NCBI RefSeq assembly: GCF_900104585.1
Contig: NZ_FNVX01000005.1
Span: 682,001 to 746,000 of the forward strand
Direction: 5' to 3'
DNA from: Bacteroides ihuae
GTDB taxonomy: Bacteria; Bacteroidota; Bacteroidia; Bacteroidales; Bacteroidaceae
DNA length: 64,000 nt
Every line of letters begins with the position of its first letter. Positions within the stretch are counted from its first letter, which is position 1. The translations under genes were made by a program, and so were the position numbers. A model generated the notes under the pieces. It was not told the origin of the DNA. It ran no database searches and saw only the letters and a list, made by a program, of their open reading frames with translations. Below, one piece after another: positions 1 to 8,307 of the stretch.

Positions 1-36
1 AAAGGCTTGGAGATTTTTCTCTAAGTCTTTTTTTGT
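1..36 (+). terminator. Hairpin terminator at the window edge
   Basis: The arms AAGGCTTGGAGA and TCTCTAAGTCTT surround a T-rich loop and are followed by a seven-T run on the plus strand, as in an intrinsic terminator. The gene it ends would lie just left of the window. It is nearly identical to the terminator after tRNA-Lys at 1453-1490, read on the opposite strand, so an unseen plus-strand tRNA upstream is a reasonable guess. Confidence 0.7.
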
Positions 37-123
37 TAAGAGTCCAGATTATGTAGATTCCTCATTTATTACACCCCTCAAATTCTCTATTATTGCTATT
101 CAATAATTAGAACGATGTCGGAA

Positions 124-348
124 CTATTGTTGTATTTTTCCCATCTTCAATTCTGTTTTAAGAATCTCGTACACGTAGGCTGAACTCTCAATATATAGTC
201 CGGTGGATTCGTTCGAGAGCTTTTCAAATGTTTCTGAATTATGGAATAGGCTTATTGCCGTAGGGAGATCCATATCATTTTCCTGCATCAGGTAGGCAAC
301 GATATCCTTGGTAATTCCCTCTATAAGATATTGCACTTTCTTGTTCAT
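124..348 (-). CDS. DUF3791-like small protein, third gene of a TA-like cassette
   Basis: This 74-residue soluble protein has no signal peptide or membrane segment. Its pattern (a helix containing IVAYLMQE, then DLPTAISLF, then an ESSAYVYEIL segment) resembles the DUF3791 family, whose genes often sit beside DUF3990 genes. Its ATG overlaps the DUF3990 stop codon as ATGA, so the two are translationally coupled. The C-terminal half of the HTH protein two genes upstream has a loosely similar layout. Its role is unknown. Given the context it may be an antitoxin partner or an adaptor, which is inference. Confidence 0.75.
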   Translation of the reverse strand: MNKKVQYLIEGITKDIVAYLMQENDMDLPTAISLFHNSETFEKLSNESTGLYIESSAYVYEILKTELKMGKIQQ

Positions 349-821
349 AGTTTTTTCAGATATGCATTTGCTTTCTGCGTGTGAAAGAAATACTGAGATG
401 ATATTTTCTTGTACTTGAGTCCGTTTACTAACATAGCCAAATCAATAATACCATCATCAAAATTACGAAATAGCGTAGCAATAGTATCATCAGCTACCGG
501 ACCAATAACAATGTCGTATTCATGAGTTGAATGTTTTTGCTTTTTGCTTCGATTATCCATCACAAATAATGCCCACTCCTCATTGGGTTCGTCAAAACGC
601 TTAATCGACAGTGAAGTGTCGTTCAATGCACCTTCTTCGTCAAACTCAAAACAGGAAACGAGAGGATCTCCACCGTAAATTGATGCTGTACGCCGAGCCA
701 TAAGTGTTGCTTGTTCCTTCATTTCTGTCAGATAGAAACCTTGTCCGAAATCCTTGTAGGGTTTGCATTTGGTAAAGTCGATGACTTTGATATCCGTATT
801 TGATCCGTGATATAACCTCAT
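345..821 (-). CDS. DUF3990 ADP-ribosyltransferase-like protein, putative toxin
   Basis: The 158-residue protein begins with LYHGS at residues 3-7 and has a GQGFYLT segment at about 26-32. It has YDIVIGPVADDT near 102-113 and SSQYFFHTQKA near 141-151. The Y-H-G start, the GFY segment and a C-terminal SQY element are hallmarks of DUF3990, which I place in the ADP-ribosyltransferase superfamily from memory. By analogy H5, Y30 and Q143 would form the H-Y-[EQ] triad, but this is inference. Its start overlaps the HTH stop codon by ATGA and its stop overlaps the next start, so the three genes form one operon. NAD-dependent modification of a host molecule is the likely activity, and the target cannot be read from the sequence. 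Confidence 0.8.
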   Translation of the reverse strand: MRLYHGSNTDIKVIDFTKCKPYKDFGQGFYLTEMKEQATLMARRTASIYGGDPLVSCFEFDEEGALNDTSLSIKRFDEPNEEWALFVMDNRSKKQKHSTHEYDIVIGPVADDTIATLFRNFDDGIIDLAMLVNGLKYKKISSQYFFHTQKANAYLKKL

Positions 822-1246
822 AATATTCCCCCTCCATTATTATAGCAAACACGAGCCAAATCCTGTACACTATCATCCATAGACAGTAGATGCTCTGCTT
901 CGTAATGCTCGGTAAGAAAATCAAATCCTTTGTGACGATTCAGGTAGTTGCTTGCCTCTCGGATAGTCATATTATATGCTTTGGCAAACTCGCTGATAAC
1001 GGCAATCACGTACCCAATAATGTGTTTTTCAATATTGCGAGAGCCGACCAGGCGTATGGTTGCCGACATATTCAAAGCCTCCAATACTTTGGTTACGGTT
1101 TTTATGGTTAAGCCTTTACCGCTCTCGATTTTTGATATCTGAGCTTTGCCCACGCCGACTCTTATACCAAGCTCCTCCTGCGTCAGACCACGTCGGATTC
1201 TCTCTTCACAAATCAATGCTCCGATTTTATTAATGTCTACATTCAT
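818..1246 (-). CDS. Xre-family HTH regulator with DUF3791-like tail, putative antitoxin
   Basis: This 142-residue protein has an Xre/Cro-type helix-turn-helix at about residues 8-60 (RGLTQEELGIRVGVGKAQISKIESGK, split here as RGLTQEELG and VGKAQISKIE). The C-terminal region around residues 78-140 contains an FAKAYNMTIREASNYL segment, a HYEAEH segment and a final NNGG, resembling DUF3791. It is the first gene of a tightly coupled operon with the DUF3990 and DUF3791-like genes. A palindrome in its promoter suggests autorepression, the usual behaviour of Xre antitoxins. The 61-residue reading frame overlapping its 5 prime end covers the promoter and is not counted as a gene. Confidence 0.85.
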   Translation of the reverse strand: MNVDINKIGALICEERIRRGLTQEELGIRVGVGKAQISKIESGKGLTIKTVTKVLEALNMSATIRLVGSRNIEKHIIGYVIAVISEFAKAYNMTIREASNYLNRHKGFDFLTEHYEAEHLLSMDDSVQDLARVCYNNGGGIL

Positions 1247-1264
1247 ATGCTATCTCATTTCCTA

Positions 1265-1297
1265 CAAAGATATATAAATGTTTCCGATTTAGGAAAC
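1265..1297 (-). promoter_or_regulatory. Promoter and palindromic operator of the TA-like operon
   Basis: On the minus strand a TATCTTTG -7 box lies at 1272-1265, followed by about 18 nt before the ATG at 1246. Directly upstream, 1280-1297 is a perfect dyad GTTTCC-N6-GGAAAC. It covers the spacer and the expected -33 position, so a protein bound there would block transcription. A further TTTCC half-site lies at 1258-1262. Binding by the HTH protein is inference from layout. Confidence 0.65.
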
Positions 1298-1452
1298 TTG
1301 AAAGAGATAATTTTACTATAGATGGTTCAATCTGTTGTTCAAACTGGGACGAAATTTCAATAGAACATAGTAACCGCTCTGGATGAATATCTAATTTTAG
1401 TGGAAAAGTGGACACTTAGTCATTGGTCGTTATTATTTAATGTCGTAGTAAC

Positions 1453-1490
1453 AAAAAAAGGCTTAGAGAAATTATCTCCAAGCCTTTTTT
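1453..1490 (-). terminator. Terminator downstream of tRNA-Lys
   Basis: The stem GGCTTGGAGA/TCTCTAAGCC, read on the minus strand, is flanked by A and T runs on both sides, so it can act in both directions. It lies 6 nt after the tRNA 3 prime end. Confidence 0.8.
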
Positions 1491-1496
1491 CTTAAG

Positions 1497-1569
1497 TGAC
1501 CCGCCTGGGGCTCGAACCCAGGACCCCAACATTAAAAGTGTTGTGCTCTACCAGCTGAGCTAGCGAATC
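1497..1569 (-). tRNA. tRNA-Lys (anticodon TTT)
   Basis: The 73-nt gene folds into a cloverleaf. The acceptor stem GATTCGC pairs with GCGGGTC using G-T pairs, the D arm is GCTCAGCTGGTAGAGC, and the anticodon loop CTTTTAA reads AAA/AAG. The T arm contains GGTTCGAGCCCC. The 3 prime CCA is not encoded and the discriminator base is A. Confidence 0.95.
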
Positions 1570-1595
1570 AATCCTTTATCGCTGTTAAGCGGGTG

Positions 1596-1603
1596 CAAAT
1601 GTA
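1596..1603 (-). promoter_or_regulatory. -7 box of the tRNA-Lys promoter
   Basis: TACATTTG on the minus strand matches TAnnTTTG and lies about 27 nt upstream of the mature tRNA 5 prime end. Confidence 0.55.
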
Positions 1604-1646
1604 GATCGAATTATCGAAACATCCAAATGATTCTAACTTTTTTTAT

Positions 1647-1725
1647 TATCTTTGTGTCGGAGATCATACGCTTTATTCATGAGGTACCAATAGCTATTTA
1701 CTTGATTATCAACTTTGAATAAAGC
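1647..1725 (+). promoter_or_regulatory. ettA promoter and leader inverted repeat
   Basis: TATCTTTG at 1647-1654 matches the -7 consensus and would give a leader of about 115 nt. The leader contains a perfect 10-bp inverted repeat, GCTTTATTCA at 1670-1679 and TGAATAAAGC at 1716-1725, with a 36-nt loop. No T-run follows the stem, so it is not a simple terminator. It may be a leader control structure. Confidence 0.5.
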
Positions 1726-1774
1726 TTATTTAATGAATCGTTTTTATACCTAAAATTATTTATATTACTTGTTT

Positions 1775-3463
1775 ATGGCTGACGATAAAAAGATTATTTT
1801 CTCGATGGTTGGGGTTAGCAAAGCTTTTCAACCAAACAAAAATGTACTAAAAAACATCTATCTATCATTCTTCTATGGTGCCAAGATCGGTATCATAGGT
1901 CTCAATGGTTCGGGTAAGTCTACTGTGCTAAAAATTATTGCCGGTTTGGAGAAGTCATATCAGGGAGAGGTCGTTTTTTCTCCTGGTTATTCAGTTGGCT
2001 ATCTGGCACAGGAACCTCATCTTGACGATAACAAAACGGTGAAAGAGGTGGTGATGGAAGGGGTGCAATCTGTAGTAGATGCACTTGCGGAATATGAAGC
2101 AATCAACCTGAAGTTTGGCGAACCGGAGTATTATGAGGATGCTGATAAGATGGAAAAACTCTTTGCCCGCCAGGCAGAGTTGCAAGATATTATCGATGCT
2201 ACTGATGCGTGGAATCTGGATAGCATGCTAGAGCGTGCGATGGATGCTTTGCGTTGTCCGCCCGAAGATCAGCCCGTGAAGAACCTTTCAGGAGGAGAAC
2301 GTCGTCGAGTGGCACTGTGCCGCTTACTACTGCAGAAACCCGATATCTTGTTGCTCGATGAGCCTACCAACCACCTTGACGCAGAGTCTATCGACTGGTT
2401 GGAGCAACATCTGCAACAATATGCAGGAACGGTTATTGCCGTGACCCATGACCGCTACTTCCTCGATCATGTAGCCGGATGGATTTTGGAGCTCGATCGT
2501 GGCGAGGGCATTCCATGGAAAGGAAACTACTCTTCTTGGTTGGAACAGAAAACCAAACGTATGGAGATGGAAGAAAAAACAGTCAGCAAACGTCGCAAGA
2601 CACTTGAACGTGAGCTCGACTGGGTACGCATGGCTCCCAAAGCTCGTCAAGCAAAGGGTAAGGCTCGTCTGAACTCTTACGACAAATTGCTCAATGAAGA
2701 TCAGAAAGAGAAAGAAGAGAAATTGGAAATCTTTATTCCCAACGGACCACGTTTGGGAAATAAAGTCATTGAAGCCAAAGCTGTAGCCAAGGCGTATGGC
2801 GATAAGTTACTGTTTGATGATCTGAACTTCATGCTTCCTCCCAATGGCATTGTAGGTATAATAGGACCCAATGGTGCCGGTAAAACGACTCTTTTCAGAC
2901 TTATTATGGGTATGGAGAAGGCCGACAAAGGCGAGTTTGAAGTAGGAGAGACTGTAAAAGTAGCCTACGTAGACCAACAGCACAAAGATATTGACCCCAA
3001 TAAGAGTGTCTATCAAGTTATCTCAGGTGGCAATGAACTGATGCGTTTGGGTGGACGAGACATCAATGCTCGTGCATATCTCTCTCGCTTCAATTTCGCA
3101 GGAGGTGACCAAGAAAAGCTTTGCGGAGTTCTCTCGGGTGGTGAGCGAAATCGTCTTCATCTGGCCATGGCTCTTAAAGAAGAAGGTAACGTGCTCTTAC
3201 TCGATGAGCCAACCAATGATATTGACGTGAACACCTTGCGCGCACTCGAAGAAGGTCTGGAAGATTTTGCCGGCTGTGCAGTGGTGATTTCCCACGACCG
3301 TTGGTTCCTCGACCGTATCTGTACACATATTCTTGCTTTCGAGGGCGATTCTAACGTATTTTATTTTGAAGGATCTTATTCGGAGTATGAAGAGAATAAA
3401 ATGAAACGTTTAGGTAATGAAGAACCCAAACGTGTGAGATATAGAAAGCTGATACAAGGATAA
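1775..3463 (+). CDS. ettA: ABC-F translation factor EttA
   Basis: The product is a soluble ABC-F ATPase of about 562 residues with two nucleotide-binding domains and no membrane segments. Walker A is GLNGSGKST at about 42-50, with signature LSGGERRR near 171 and LLLDEPTNHLD near 192. The second domain has GPNGAGKTT near 364, LSGGERNR near 452 and LLLDEPTNDID. The opening MVGVSKAFQPNKNVLK and the arm insertion are typical of EttA, which binds the ribosomal E site and gates the first steps of elongation according to ATP/ADP. I chose the ATG at 1775; an in-frame TTG two codons upstream (1769) is less likely. It appears to be a single-gene unit with its own promoter and terminator. Confidence 0.93.
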   Translation: MADDKKIIFSMVGVSKAFQPNKNVLKNIYLSFFYGAKIGIIGLNGSGKSTVLKIIAGLEKSYQGEVVFSPGYSVGYLAQEPHLDDNKTVKEVVMEGVQSVVDALAEYEAINLKFGEPEYYEDADKMEKLFARQAELQDIIDATDAWNLDSMLERAMDALRCPPEDQPVKNLSGGERRRVALCRLLLQKPDILLLDEPTNHLDAESIDWLEQHLQQYAGTVIAVTHDRYFLDHVAGWILELDRGEGIPWKGNYSSWLEQKTKRMEMEEKTVSKRRKTLERELDWVRMAPKARQAKGKARLNSYDKLLNEDQKEKEEKLEIFIPNGPRLGNKVIEAKAVAKAYGDKLLFDDLNFMLPPNGIVGIIGPNGAGKTTLFRLIMGMEKADKGEFEVGETVKVAYVDQQHKDIDPNKSVYQVISGGNELMRLGGRDINARAYLSRFNFAGGDQEKLCGVLSGGERNRLHLAMALKEEGNVLLLDEPTNDIDVNTLRALEEGLEDFAGCAVVISHDRWFLDRICTHILAFEGDSNVFYFEGSYSEYEENKMKRLGNEEPKRVRYRKLIQG

Positions 3464-3523
3464 TTTGGTTTTCAATCATACTATTTTAGATTGATAATTC
3501 TCAATTTGTATTCTATAAAGTTA

Positions 3524-3553
3524 GGGCTGAACTCGCATAAGTTCAGCCCTTTT
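3524..3553 (+). terminator. ettA terminator
   Basis: A perfect 10-bp stem, GGGCTGAACT with AGTTCAGCCC, is followed by TTTT. Confidence 0.85.
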
Positions 3554-3784
3554 GATGAGTATACCTTTTGTTTTAAAATGAAACACTTTCGTAACAAATA
3601 ATTCGAAATGAGTGAGATAAAGAAAACTGATGCATAGGCGTTTTTTTTAGTATTTGCAGATTTTTTATTATTTAATTAGCTAAAAATGAGCATTTTAATT
3701 ATGCTTGTCGACGAAGTGCATTAATCTAAAGCTTTAGTACCTTTTGTTTCTTAATGGGAATGTAATATATTAGGTGCTCCATGC
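3554..3784. other. AT-rich intergenic region without a recognisable gene
   Basis: Together with the terminator and promoter either side it makes up a gap of about 400 bases between ettA and the TonB receptor. I see no convincing coding frame, no RNA gene and no repeat. It probably carries control sequence for the receptor gene. Confidence 0.5.
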
Positions 3785-3816
3785 TTTGGTTTATTTGCAC
3801 TTTTTTCATAATTTTG
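3785..3816 (+). promoter_or_regulatory. Promoter of the Oar-like receptor
   Basis: TTTG at 3785-3788 and TAATTTTG at 3809-3816 are separated by 20 nt, a good match to the Bacteroidota -33/-7 arrangement. The leader would be about 45 nt. Confidence 0.7.
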
Positions 3817-3865
3817 CATCAATTAAATAAAGAATTTCTAGTTTATCACTAAATCTTTTCATTTT

Positions 3866-6800
3866 ATGTTAAAAAGAGTCTTATTTTCGGCTTTAATGGC
3901 TGTGTTGGCCTTTACGGTCAATGCACAGGTTACAACTGCCAGTATGAACGGTAAAGTGACTGCCGGTGGCGAATCTGTTATTGGAGCTACTGTTCAGGTA
4001 GTACACGAGCCTTCAGGTACAAATTATGGTACGACTACGAATGCTGATGGTCGTTTTTCATTGCAAGGTATGCGTACGGGTGGTCCGTACAAGGTGACGG
4101 TTTCTTATATTGGTTATCAATCAGCAGTTTACAAAGGAATCGCTCTTCAGCTTGGTGAAACATATAGCTTGAATGTGATACTGAAAGAATCTACTGAACT
4201 ATTAGATGAAGTTGTGATACAAGCTAGCCGATCTAAGTTTGCTGGAGAAAAAACGGGTGCAGTTACCAATGTTAATAATGAGCAGATGCGTATGCTTCCT
4301 TCTATTACTCGTAGTTTGGGCGATTTTACGCGTCTATCTCCCTATTCTGGTAGTGGGAAGAGTTTTGCCGGACGTGATGGTCGACTGAATAATGTGACTA
4401 TCGATGGAGCTAATTTCAATAATAATTTCGGCCTTAGTGATGCACTTCCGGGTGGTGGAAATCCAATTTCTATCGATGCTATTGAGGAACTACAGGTGAG
4501 TATCGCGCCTTATGATGTACGTCAGGCTAATTTTGTTGGTGCTGGCATTAATGCCATTACTAAGAGTGGTACTAATACATTTAAAGCCTCAGTTTACCAT
4601 TATTTTCGTAACGAAAAGATGAGAGGTAATACTGTTGACGACTATGACTTAGGAACTCGTTCACCTGAATCAACTAAGACATCTGGATTTACTTTTGGCG
4701 GTCCTATTATAAAAAATAAATTGTTCTTTTTTGTAAATGCTGAAAAAGAAGATTCTCCACAACCTATTCATAAGTGGAAATTATCTACTGATGGAGTTGC
4801 CAATGCTGGTGCAATGATAAGCCGTGTAACTGAAAAAGACATGTCGGATTTCGCTTCAGTCTTGAAAGATAAATATGGCTACGATGCAGGATCATATACA
4901 AATTATGATGGTGGTACGGTAAATAAAAAGTTATTGGCTCGTATTGATTGGAACATCAATGCAAATCATAAATTTACAGTTCGTTATAATTATACTAAGA
5001 ATACATCGGATGTAGCTACGAACGGTAATTCGGCACCTAATCCCAGAACTACAAGTAATCGTATTTCGCAAAATGGGATGGCCTTTTTAAATAATTGCTA
5101 TACGATGGATAATCTGGTGAAGTCAGTGACTGCAGAGTTAAATAGCCGTTTCAATGCTAAAATTTCTAATCAAATTTTGGGAACATATACTAAGATCGAA
5201 GATATGAGAGGATCTGGTTCGAGTCCATTCCCTCATATTGATATCTTGAAAGATGGTGACGCTTTTATGAGTGCAGGCTATGAACTCTTTTCTTGGAATA
5301 ATGGTGTAAAGAACGACATTTATACTATTGTTGATAACTTCTCTTATTCGGTAGGTAATCATAAGTTTACTGCTGGTGTCAGCTACGAGGATCAGTCTGT
5401 CTCTAACTCGTTTATGCGTTATGGAACAGGATACTATCGTTATGCTAGTTATGATGACTTTGTGAATGGTGCTGCTCCTAATGCATTTGGCCTTACTTAC
5501 GGGTATGGTGGAAAAGCTAATCCCGCTGCTGAACTAAGATTTGGCCAACTAGCTTCATACATTCAAGATGAATGGAATGTAAATGATAGATTCAAATTAA
5601 CCGCAGGTTTGAGAGTAGATTATACTATGTATTTGAACGATTTAGAAGAAAACATAGCTGTTTCTAATCTTTCTTTTATTAATGGATACAAGATTGATAC
5701 AAGCTTATGGCCAAAATCTAAAGCTTTACTCTCTCCTCGTGCTGGGTTCAATTGGAATGTATTTGGAGATAATTCTCTGAAGGTGCGCGGAGGTACAGGT
5801 ATTTTCACTGGACGTATTCCTTTGGTATTCTTTACTAATATGCCAACTAATAGTGGAATGGTTCAAAATACTTATGAAACGACTAGTGCTGCAGTTCTAA
5901 GCAAACTTGCCGGTGGTGTGTTGACTGATGTAAATAAAATGAAAGAAGTTCTTTCATTACCTGATCAAGCAGCAGGTACGGCTCCTAGTTCTTTAGCAGC
6001 TGTTGACCGTAATTTCAAGTTGCCACAGGTTTGGAAAAGTACATTGGCAGTTGACTATCAACTTCCTGTAACCATCCCAATGACACTTACTCTTGAAGGT
6101 ATGTATTCTAAAGACCTTAATGCAGTATCTCAGCAAAACGTGAATATGATTAATACTGATGGATTATCAAAATTCTCTGGTGTCGATCAACGTTTTATTT
6201 ATCCAGGAAGAGATGCTTCAAGAATCAATGCCCCAATATCTGAAGCAATGGTGCTGAAAAATAATAGCAAAGGATACGGTTATACATTGAACGCCACACT
6301 GACTGCTGATCCATTGAAAGATTTGAATGTAATGTTGGGATATACTCATACTGTTGTTAAAGAGATCTCTGGAAACCCTGGTAGCCAAGCTTCATCTGCA
6401 TGGAGCAACCAACCTTCTGTTAATGGTCCTAACCAAGTTGGTTTGCAAAATTCTCAATATGTAACTCCTAATAAGATTGTAGCATCGTTATCTTATCGTT
6501 TACCTTCTTGCTCTGTTTGGAATGGTACTACTATCGGAGTGTATTATGCTGGTTATAGTACTGGTCGTTATAGCTATGTATATTCTAACGACATGAACCA
6601 AGATGGAATTAATATGGATTTATTGTATATCCCGGGTTCTAAAGATGAACTCAAGTTTGCTGATGCAAATGGATTCACCGCTGCTCAGCAAGCTGATGCA
6701 TTTTGGGCTTTTGTTGAACAGGACTCTTATTTGAAGAACCATAAAGGAGAATATGCTGAAGCTTACTCTGCATCTCTTCCTTGGGTTAATCGCTTTGACT

Positions 6801-7108
6801 TAAAATTCGCAAAAGAATTTTATGTAAATGTAGGAAAAATGAAGAATACTCTTCAGTTCAGTTTTGATGTGCTCAACATCGGGAATTTATTAAATGATTC
6901 ATGGGGAGTTACAAAAACAACTTCTTCAAGTAACTATGGTAAAGTTCTAAAGTATGCTGGTAAGGATGCTAATAATGTTCCTATTTATAACATGAACTAT
7001 AACACTGTAGATGGTAAAAAAGAGTTGATATCCAAGACATTTGAGAAATACAATAATTCATCTAACTGCTGGCAGTTACAGATAGGTGTCCGTTATATCT
7101 TTAATTAA
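3866..7108 (+). CDS. Oar-like TonB-dependent outer-membrane receptor
   Basis: The 1080-residue protein starts with a signal peptide (MLKRVLFSALMAVLAFTVNAQ). A carboxypeptidase-regulatory-like/CnaB-type beta-sandwich follows at about 25-110 (MNGKVTAGGESVIGATV). The plug has SGKSFAGRDGRLNNVTIDGA and ITKSGTNTFKASVYHYFRNE, and a large barrel ends in VRYIFN, the aromatic C-terminus used for outer-membrane insertion. The plug and NAITKSGTN segment fit the Oar branch rather than SusC, and no SusD gene follows. The substrate cannot be told from sequence. It is monocistronic between its own promoter and terminator. Confidence 0.85.
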   Translation: MLKRVLFSALMAVLAFTVNAQVTTASMNGKVTAGGESVIGATVQVVHEPSGTNYGTTTNADGRFSLQGMRTGGPYKVTVSYIGYQSAVYKGIALQLGETYSLNVILKESTELLDEVVIQASRSKFAGEKTGAVTNVNNEQMRMLPSITRSLGDFTRLSPYSGSGKSFAGRDGRLNNVTIDGANFNNNFGLSDALPGGGNPISIDAIEELQVSIAPYDVRQANFVGAGINAITKSGTNTFKASVYHYFRNEKMRGNTVDDYDLGTRSPESTKTSGFTFGGPIIKNKLFFFVNAEKEDSPQPIHKWKLSTDGVANAGAMISRVTEKDMSDFASVLKDKYGYDAGSYTNYDGGTVNKKLLARIDWNINANHKFTVRYNYTKNTSDVATNGNSAPNPRTTSNRISQNGMAFLNNCYTMDNLVKSVTAELNSRFNAKISNQILGTYTKIEDMRGSGSSPFPHIDILKDGDAFMSAGYELFSWNNGVKNDIYTIVDNFSYSVGNHKFTAGVSYEDQSVSNSFMRYGTGYYRYASYDDFVNGAAPNAFGLTYGYGGKANPAAELRFGQLASYIQDEWNVNDRFKLTAGLRVDYTMYLNDLEENIAVSNLSFINGYKIDTSLWPKSKALLSPRAGFNWNVFGDNSLKVRGGTGIFTGRIPLVFFTNMPTNSGMVQNTYETTSAAVLSKLAGGVLTDVNKMKEVLSLPDQAAGTAPSSLAAVDRNFKLPQVWKSTLAVDYQLPVTIPMTLTLEGMYSKDLNAVSQQNVNMINTDGLSKFSGVDQRFIYPGRDASRINAPISEAMVLKNNSKGYGYTLNATLTADPLKDLNVMLGYTHTVVKEISGNPGSQASSAWSNQPSVNGPNQVGLQNSQYVTPNKIVASLSYRLPSCSVWNGTTIGVYYAGYSTGRYSYVYSNDMNQDGINMDLLYIPGSKDELKFADANGFTAAQQADAFWAFVEQDSYLKNHKGEYAEAYSASLPWVNRFDLKFAKEFYVNVGKMKNTLQFSFDVLNIGNLLNDSWGVTKTTSSSNYGKVLKYAGKDANNVPIYNMNYNTVDGKKELISKTFEKYNNSSNCWQLQIGVRYIFN

Positions 7109-7144
7109 TGGAATCTATTTAGAAAGATTACTTTCTTATTGAAT

Positions 7145-7186
7145 AATAGCTCAAGCTTGGTAATACAATGCTTGGGCTATTTTTTT
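7145..7186 (+). terminator. Terminator of the Oar-like receptor gene
   Basis: Arms AATAGCTCAAGC and GCTTGGGCTATT (one G-T pair) surround a 13-nt loop and are followed by a T-run. Confidence 0.8.
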
Positions 7187-7224
7187 ATTGATATAAGCTG
7201 ATTTCACTTTTGATAGAGACCTTT

Positions 7225-8307
7225 TTATATCCCCACTTCCATAATCACCGGATTGTGATCGCTACACAAGTCCAAATTTGGAGAGAAGTACCGGATGCCT
7301 TGTAGTTCGGCGGAGTGGAAGATGTAATCAATGCGTAGCATGCGTTTGTAATAGCGATAAGTATACGCATACCCATGCCCACAAGTTTTAAAGCCATCCT
7401 TTAGGTTACCTTTGATCTTATGATATGCATGCGAGGAAGGTATTGAGTTGAGGTCATTACAGAGTAATACAGGGTGGGGGCTTTGCAGAGAAAGCTTGTG
7501 TATAATCTGAGCCTGCTGTTCTCGTTTTATGAAATTCTCTTTTGTGATCCTCATTATATCATATATAACACCTTCTATACTCTCATTTCCCATTTCCAAT
7601 TCTTCCTGTAGCCTTTTTCTGTTCTGTGATAAGCTGGTGGTCTGCAGATGGTTATTGAATATACGCACCTTTTTATTGCCTATTGATATATCGCACCATA
7701 AGCTACAGTTATTGCTGTTAGTGTACATCGTTAGCTCATTCTTTGCAATGGGGTATTTACTGAATATGGCCAGAGGGATCAGGTCTAAATTAGCGGGAGT
7801 CATCACATTATATTTCCATGTCGAGAAAGCTGTCTTGATACTGTCTACTGTAAATTCTTTGGTTGCCATGAACTCCTGAAAGCAGATCACATCCACCTTC
7901 TGTTCGTTCATGTATCGGGCTATTTCTTTGCAAGAGTGTCCGTCGGTTTCCTTACCAAAGTTATGCACGTTGTAAGTTGCTACTGTTAGGCTTTTATGTC
8001 CGGGTGGTAATGCCTTCTCTCTTAGTTGAAATTGGAGTATGCTGCTTAAAAAGCCTGAATTGGCAATAATGGCCATAATAGGAATCCATACCCAAAAACG
8101 TCGGCGTATGGCCCAATAGATGATAAAAAAAATATTTAATAGGATTAATGCAGGCAAGAATAAGCCCAAAAAAGCTAAGAACACAGATTGTGAGGGAGGT
8201 ACATAGCGTGCAAATGCTCCAGCTATGGTTATGCCTCCTAAAAAGATAGTGATTGATAAGAACAGAGTGTGCAAGAATTTGCGTAAGGTTACAGTTGTTC
8301 TTTCCAT
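7225..8307 (-). CDS. Membrane-anchored endonuclease/exonuclease/phosphatase (EEP) family protein
   Basis: This 360-residue protein has three hydrophobic segments in the first 95 residues. An EEP domain (DNase I-like fold) follows from about residue 105 with VATYNVHNFG, ICFQEF, NNHLQTTS, LLCNDLNSIPSS, RIDYIFHS and the C-terminal SDHNPVIMEV. The SDHNP and D-x-N elements supply the metal-binding and catalytic residues of the family. Such proteins cleave phosphodiesters in nucleic acids, lipids or inositides, so the substrate is open. Its ATG overlaps the stop codon of the upstream sensor kinase (TAATG), so the two are co-translated. The domain is predicted to lie outside the cytoplasmic membrane or on its cytoplasmic face depending on topology, which I cannot fix. 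Confidence 0.85.
   Translation of the reverse strand: MERTTVTLRKFLHTLFLSITIFLGGITIAGAFARYVPPSQSVFLAFLGLFLPALILLNIFFIIYWAIRRRFWVWIPIMAIIANSGFLSSILQFQLREKALPPGHKSLTVATYNVHNFGKETDGHSCKEIARYMNEQKVDVICFQEFMATKEFTVDSIKTAFSTWKYNVMTPANLDLIPLAIFSKYPIAKNELTMYTNSNNCSLWCDISIGNKKVRIFNNHLQTTSLSQNRKRLQEELEMGNESIEGVIYDIMRITKENFIKREQQAQIIHKLSLQSPHPVLLCNDLNSIPSSHAYHKIKGNLKDGFKTCGHGYAYTYRYYKRMLRIDYIFHSAELQGIRYFSPNLDLCSDHNPVIMEVGI

Noticed and set aside
1230..1415. 61-residue minus-strand frame upstream of the HTH gene
   Set aside because: It crosses the -7 box and operator of the HTH gene and overlaps its start in another frame. A GTGTCCACTTTTCCAC-like stretch near 1400-1420 recalled an insertion-sequence end, but no transposase or paired end is seen.
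3866..7108. SusC/SusD glycan uptake pair
   Set aside because: No SusD-like lipoprotein gene follows and the plug wording fits the Oar branch.
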